Shown here: positions 5,609 through 8,471 of the stretch, piece after piece
How positions within the stretch are numbered: position 1 is the first letter of the stretch
Layout: every line of letters starts with the position of its first letter
Assembly: GCA_031273515.1 (NCBI GenBank)
Contig: JAISRU010000023.1
Span: 1-8,471, forward strand
From: Bacteroidales bacterium
Lineage (GTDB): Bacteria > Bacteroidota > Bacteroidia > Bacteroidales > WCHB1-69
Length of the DNA stretch: 8,471 bases
Direction: 5' to 3'
Notes under the pieces: generated by a model
Told to the model about the DNA's origin: nothing
What the model saw: the letters and a program-made list of their open reading frames with translations, nothing else
The model's database searches: none
Translations under genes and position numbers: made by a program

Positions 5609-6388
5609 CTATCTGTAATAAAATACGGCATTCGGATTATGACGGTAAAGCGGAATAATCCATCCTATTTTCAGTCCGATCATTGTTTCAAACAATTTCG
5701 CATTGTCTTTGCGCATCAGACTGAAATCGTATGCTCTTTGTCGTTTGGCAAAATTTTCATAAAACTCAATTCCTCCGTAGAGGCAAAACAGATTTCTTCG
5801 GTTCATGTGGGCATATCCGACAAATTGATATAAGGAAAAACCGATTGTCAGTCGGTCGTAGCCCTTTTTGTATTCGTCGACTAAAGAAAGGACTTTGTTT
5901 TCAGGATTTTTTATATTCATATAATGCTGAGTAACGCCTATGCCCATTTTGATCCATATTCCTGAATTGCGGTATCGTTTCGTTACGGGAATAACTCTTC
6001 CTGCTTGCAGATGAAAGGCAATGCCTCTAAATTCCACTTCGATATCATTTACAGCGACGCCGTTATTGCCAATAAAAAGTCCGTCGGAAGTAAGGTGTTT
6101 AAAGGCGCTGTCGATGACGCTTTCTTCTACCAATCCTCCAAAAAAATACTTGAACCCAAAATCGATAGACCAGTTGTTTTTCATTTTAACGGCTAAGTCT
6201 GCACCGATGGCAAAGTTATTCCCAAATTCTTTACGCAAATCCGCCATCACAAAATTGTAGGTGAAGTTGGGCGCTAAGAAGACAAATAATCCTGCCGAAT
6301 CTGTTCTCGGCACACGCGTTTCTATCTGAGCATAAGCGCCTGAAAACAAAGTCGAGGATAAAATCAAAAACAAAATAAATCTTTTCAT
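5609..6388 (-). CDS. Conserved Bacteroidota outer-membrane beta-barrel protein
   Basis: From ATG 6388 the protein has 259 residues. It opens with a signal peptide (MKRFILFLILSSTLFSGAYA), and cleavage before QIETR gives the mature protein. The body alternates aromatic and glycine-rich strands (NWSIDFGFKYFFGG, GIWIKMGIGVTQHYM, LTIGFSLYQFVGYAHM, LFCLYGGIEFYENF, MIGLKIGWIIPLY) and ends FYYR. This fits a small outer-membrane barrel of 8-12 strands whose function I do not recognise. An in-frame upstream ATG at 6454 would add 22 residues before the signal peptide, which is unlikely. The gene lies 104 bases after the methyltransferase gene and seven bases before waaA, so it probably shares the waaA transcript. 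That neighbour suggests an envelope role but does not prove one. The 104-base gap has no consensus promoter I could defend. Confidence 0.78.
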   Translation of the reverse strand: MKRFILFLILSSTLFSGAYAQIETRVPRTDSAGLFVFLAPNFTYNFVMADLRKEFGNNFAIGADLAVKMKNNWSIDFGFKYFFGGLVEESVIDSAFKHLTSDGLFIGNNGVAVNDIEVEFRGIAFHLQAGRVIPVTKRYRNSGIWIKMGIGVTQHYMNIKNPENKVLSLVDEYKKGYDRLTIGFSLYQFVGYAHMNRRNLFCLYGGIEFYENFAKRQRAYDFSLMRKDNAKLFETMIGLKIGWIIPLYRHNPNAVFYYR

Positions 6389-6492
6389 CTGAAAACAGTT
6401 TGTGATAAATAAAGTGAAACGAAATACATATAATCGTTGTTCATGCTTTTGCAATGCGTTTTTGTTATTGACTAACGGAAGTTAAGACAGGT

Positions 6493-7269
6493 TTATTTTA
6501 TCAAGACAGCATTGGGAGATAAAAGTTCGGGAGCATTGTTTCCTGTTGCAAGCAAAGCAAACACGCATGGTTTTTTGTGAAGCTGAGGACAAACTGTTTG
6601 TCGCCATTGCTGAATGGTTTTTGTTTTGATGTATTCATCTTCACTGCTGATATTGCAGGCAAGGGAAAGAAAAGTATGCGACTTACAGGTTTTAAGGATT
6701 GTTTCAAACAGGGAATGATTTCGATAGGGCGTTTCGATAAAAAGCTGCGTTTGATGTTGCAGACCTGAAACCTGTTCCAAGTTGCGCAGTTTTGCGACGA
6801 GTTTTGTTTTCTCAGCAGGCAAATAACCGTGAAAAGTAAAATGCTGTCCGCACAATCCCGACGCCATCAAAGCCATGAAAACAGAAGACGGTCCTGCCAA
6901 AGGAATAATCCGAATGTTTTTCTCCTGAGCCAGCATCACCAATTCGCTGCCCGGATCGGCAATACAGGGAAGTCCTGCTTCCGACAGCATACCGATGTTT
7001 TGTCCTTGGAGAAGAAGCTGTATCGGTTCGTGCAGATTGAGCGTTGAAACAGTATGTTCGTTCAGAATATAAAATTGGCAGTCGTCAAGAGGAAAAGCAG
7101 GAATTATTTTGCGTAGAAAACGTCTTGCCGTCCTGATTTCTTCCACCACAAAAATCCGAAGCGTTTCGATAAGGGTCTGATTATATAGCGGAATAGTTTC
7201 CGTATTCTCGCCCAATGGAGTGGGTAAAAGATAGAGTATACCGCTTTCGTTTTGCATCGGCAGTCGCAT
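6493..7269 (-). CDS. RsmI-like tetrapyrrole-methylase family SAM-dependent methyltransferase
   Basis: The protein belongs to the family of RsmI, which 2'-O-methylates C1402 of 16S rRNA. It looks like the shorter Bacteroidales paralogue instead of canonical RsmI. Near the N-terminus GILYLLPTPLGE replaces the RsmI form 'P-T-P-I-G-N-L-x-D', and the protein lacks the usual C-terminal extension of about 30-40 residues. IGMLSEAGLPCIADPG (about 92-107) is the SAM-binding signature. IPLAGPSSVFMALMASGLCGQHFTFHGYLP follows in separate pieces, and LFIETPYRN is the expected downstream motif. The start is uncertain: ATG 7269 directly follows the sufC stop (TAAATG), while ATG 7257, four codons later, fits homologue lengths better. 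The zero gap to sufC shows they form one operon. The substrate cannot be decided from sequence, so no gene symbol is given. Confidence 0.85.
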   Translation of the reverse strand: MRLPMQNESGILYLLPTPLGENTETIPLYNQTLIETLRIFVVEEIRTARRFLRKIIPAFPLDDCQFYILNEHTVSTLNLHEPIQLLLQGQNIGMLSEAGLPCIADPGSELVMLAQEKNIRIIPLAGPSSVFMALMASGLCGQHFTFHGYLPAEKTKLVAKLRNLEQVSGLQHQTQLFIETPYRNHSLFETILKTCKSHTFLSLACNISSEDEYIKTKTIQQWRQTVCPQLHKKPCVFALLATGNNAPELLSPNAVLIK

Positions 7270-8031
7270 TTACAGACCTAACTGTGATTTCACCCAATCA
7301 TAGCCTTTTTCTTCCAGATCAAGAGCCAGATGTTTATCTCCTGTCATGGCTATTTTTCCTTCGTAAAGCACATGGACGAAATCGGGAATGATATAATCGA
7401 GCAGACGCTGATAATGGGTTATCACCAACATCGCATTGCGGTCGGAACGCAATGTATTGACTCCCTTGGCAACCACCCTCAGAGCGTCTATATCCAAGCC
7501 GGAATCAGTTTCGTCAAGGATAGCCATTTCAGGGTCGAGCATTGCCATTTGGAATATTTCACTGCGTTTTTTTTCTCCTCCCGAAAATCCTTCGTTCACC
7601 GATCTGTTCGACAACTTCGCTGTAAGTTCCACCACTTTTTTCTTTTCTTCCATCCGAGCCAGAAACTCTGTCGCCGTAAGCGGTTTTTCTCCCCGATAAG
7701 CGCGAATTTCATTCAGGGCTGTCTTCATGAAATTGGTCATACTCACTCCTTTTATTTCAACAGGATACTGAAATCCAAGAAAAATACCTTCTCTTGCGCG
7801 GTTTTCTATCGACAAATCCGACAGATCTTTTCCTTTGTACAATATGCGTCCTGCAGTTATTACGTATTCGTTTTTTCCTGCGATAGCGGCGGCTAAGGTA
7901 CTTTTTCCGTTTCCGTTAGGACCCATCAGAGCGTGCACTTCACCTCGGTTGATAACCAGATTGACGCCTTTAAGTATTTCTTTTTCATGGATAGATACAT
8001 GTAAATCAATTATTTCGAGCAACGCTGACAT
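7270..8031 (-). CDS. sufC: Fe-S cluster assembly ATPase SufC
   Basis: SufC is the cytoplasmic ABC-type ATPase of the SUF iron-sulfur assembly complex, working with SufB and SufD. With ATG 8031 the protein has 253 residues, the normal length. Walker A is GPNGNGKST (37-45) and the Q-loop glutamine is Q88 in LGFQYP. The signature region is EGFSGGEKKRSEIFQM (147-162). Walker B is MAILDE (169-174), followed by TDSGLDIDAL, which is characteristic of SufC. The H-loop histidine is H205 in VITHYQRLL. An upstream TTG at 8085 would add 18 residues that contain the promoter motif, so it was rejected. Unlike the common sufBCD order, the next gene downstream is a methyltransferase, and no sufB is visible in the 440 bases upstream. 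The gene starts the transcript, probably from the motif at 8060-8068. Confidence 0.96.
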   Translation of the reverse strand: MSALLEIIDLHVSIHEKEILKGVNLVINRGEVHALMGPNGNGKSTLAAAIAGKNEYVITAGRILYKGKDLSDLSIENRAREGIFLGFQYPVEIKGVSMTNFMKTALNEIRAYRGEKPLTATEFLARMEEKKKVVELTAKLSNRSVNEGFSGGEKKRSEIFQMAMLDPEMAILDETDSGLDIDALRVVAKGVNTLRSDRNAMLVITHYQRLLDYIIPDFVHVLYEGKIAMTGDKHLALDLEEKGYDWVKSQLGL

Positions 8032-8059
8032 TCTTTGTTTATTATTTATGTTTTGGTCT

Positions 8060-8068
8060 GCAAAAGTA
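8060..8068 (-). promoter_or_regulatory. Bacteroidota-type -7 promoter element for sufC
   Basis: On the minus strand the sequence reads TACTTTTGC, within GTTGTACTTTTGCAG, identical over 15 bases to the promoter motif of the PorT-like gene. It is about 29 bases before the sufC ATG, leaving a leader of roughly 20-25 bases. A clear -33 TTTG at the usual spacing is missing; TTG 14 bases upstream is closer than expected. Confidence 0.6.
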
Positions 8069-8160
8069 CAACAAATAATTGACAATTTTTAGTCATGCCA
8101 TGCGGACGAAGAAATTATTTCACAGAGTTCCACAGAGAAGACACGGAGAACACAGCGTTT

Positions 8161-8192
8161 TTCTCCCCTCTTACGAAATGGAGAGGGGAGAA
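8161..8192. terminator. Perfect 11-bp hairpin, possible terminator
   Basis: TTCTCCCCTCT (8161-8171) pairs perfectly with AGAGGGGAGAA (8182-8192) around a ten-base loop. It is preceded on the plus strand by GTTTTT, which on the minus strand becomes an A-run after the hairpin, not the T-run of an intrinsic terminator. It may therefore be a repeat element, not a terminator. It resembles the CCCCTC hairpins at 3793-3816 and 4294-4310. Confidence 0.35.
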
Positions 8193-8193
8193 G

Positions 8194-8217
8194 CGTCATT
8201 GCGAGAGCGCAGCGACG
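8194..8217. repeat. CGTCATTGCG-type hairpin repeat
   Basis: CGTCATTGCG-AGAG-CGCAGCGACG folds with nine of ten pairs, one of them G-U. Partial copies of the left arm occur at 3761-3769 and, inverted, at 4275-4283. Sequences like this are dispersed in many bacterial genomes; that statement is from memory. Confidence 0.5.
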
Positions 8218-8254
8218 TAAAAAATAATCGTCCTGTTTTCAGGTAGTTACAGAT

Positions 8255-8341
8255 GTCCCGTTAGGGACAAAATGTTGGTAGAAAACGGAATGCCAAACAC
8301 CCGCCACCGTCCCGTCAGGGACGGAATGTGGGAATAAGATA
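8255..8341. repeat. Pair of palindrome-headed direct repeats, 54 bp apart
   Basis: Copy 1 (from 8255) reads GTCCCGTTAGGGACAAAATG and continues TTGGTAGAAAACG. Copy 2 (from 8309) reads GTCCCGTCAGGGACGGAATG and continues TGGGAATAAGATA. Each begins with a GTCCC/GGGAC stem; in copy 2 it extends to 7 bp (CCGTCCC with GGGACGG). With only two copies and diverged tails this is not a CRISPR array. It looks like part of a dispersed intergenic repeat family. Confidence 0.6.
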
Positions 8342-8450
8342 GATATTGAGTCTGCCGAAATAATGTCAAAACAAAAAGCGGAATATGGTTGCGCAATACA
8401 TTGGATTTCTGAAAAAAATTGCCGTTGAATATAATGAACGATATGTTTTC

Positions 8451-8471
8451 AAGCAACAAGCAACAAGCAAC
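8451..8471. repeat. 7-bp tandem repeat at the window edge
   Basis: Three exact copies of AAGCAAC fill 8451-8471, and the array may continue past the window. Copy number variation by slippage would be expected. Nothing links it to a gene in view. Confidence 0.7.

Larger units (their letters stand above)
8094..8471. other. Gene-poor region of dispersed-type repeats
   Basis: I see no convincing gene in these 378 bases. From left to right they hold: CACAGAG/CACGGAG-type short repeats (about 8121-8155); a perfect 11-bp hairpin (8161-8192); a CGTCATTGCG hairpin (8194-8217); two GTCCC-NNNN-GGGAC palindromic direct repeats (8255-8341); and 7-bp tandem repeats at the right edge (8451-8471). A 70-codon minus-strand open frame (8247-8459) runs across the repeats and is not supported. 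Confidence 0.6.

Noticed and set aside
8255..8341. CRISPR-like repeat-spacer pattern
   Set aside because: Only two diverged copies, no uniform spacers, and no cas genes in the window.
8247..8459. 70-codon minus-strand open frame near the right edge
   Set aside because: It spans the direct repeats and shows no protein-like conservation or start signals.

Overview
The window looks like a piece of a Bacteroidota (probably Bacteroidales) chromosome. Three promoter-like motifs read TACTTTTGCA, fitting the TAnnTTTG -7 element of that phylum. Shine-Dalgarno sequences are weak or absent, the tRNA gene has no encoded CCA, two outer-membrane beta-barrel proteins have 'YAQ' signal-peptide ends, and the WaaA and tetrapyrrole-methylase proteins look like Bacteroides forms. 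Use of ThiH (the oxygen-sensitive tyrosine lyase) instead of ThiO suggests an anaerobic or microaerobic life. These are judgements from sequence memory, not from a search.

Layout. Positions 1-281 (+) hold the broken end of a gene whose fragments resemble a type II restriction endonuclease. Positions 411-662 are a 21-bp tandem repeat array. Positions 678-2544 (-) carry thiH and thiF, overlapping by 14 bp. A divergent promoter region (about 2545-2845) separates them from a PorT-like beta-barrel gene (+), followed closely by tRNA-Arg(CCG). Positions 3697-4370 form a composite non-coding repeat island: imperfect terminal inverted repeats, a run of hairpins and 7.6 copies of a 42-bp repeat. It fills the space between the tRNA and the waaA stop codon. 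Positions 4369-8031 (-) read, in transcription order, sufC, an RsmI-like methyltransferase, a second beta-barrel protein and waaA. Positions 8094-8471 contain no convincing gene, only hairpins and short dispersed-type repeats.

How the genes fit together. ThiH and ThiF serve thiazole synthesis for thiamine; the partner genes (thiS, thiG, thiC, thiE) are not here. WaaA attaches Kdo to lipid A, and the two beta-barrel proteins also belong to the envelope. SufC is the ATPase of the SUF iron-sulfur assembly system, but sufB and sufD are not next to it. The most unusual items are the repeat island, the tRNA with an apparent A19-U56 pair in place of G19-C56, the apparent restriction-enzyme remnant, and a ThiF lacking the usual cysteines. 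I did not find strong evidence for a complete new system.
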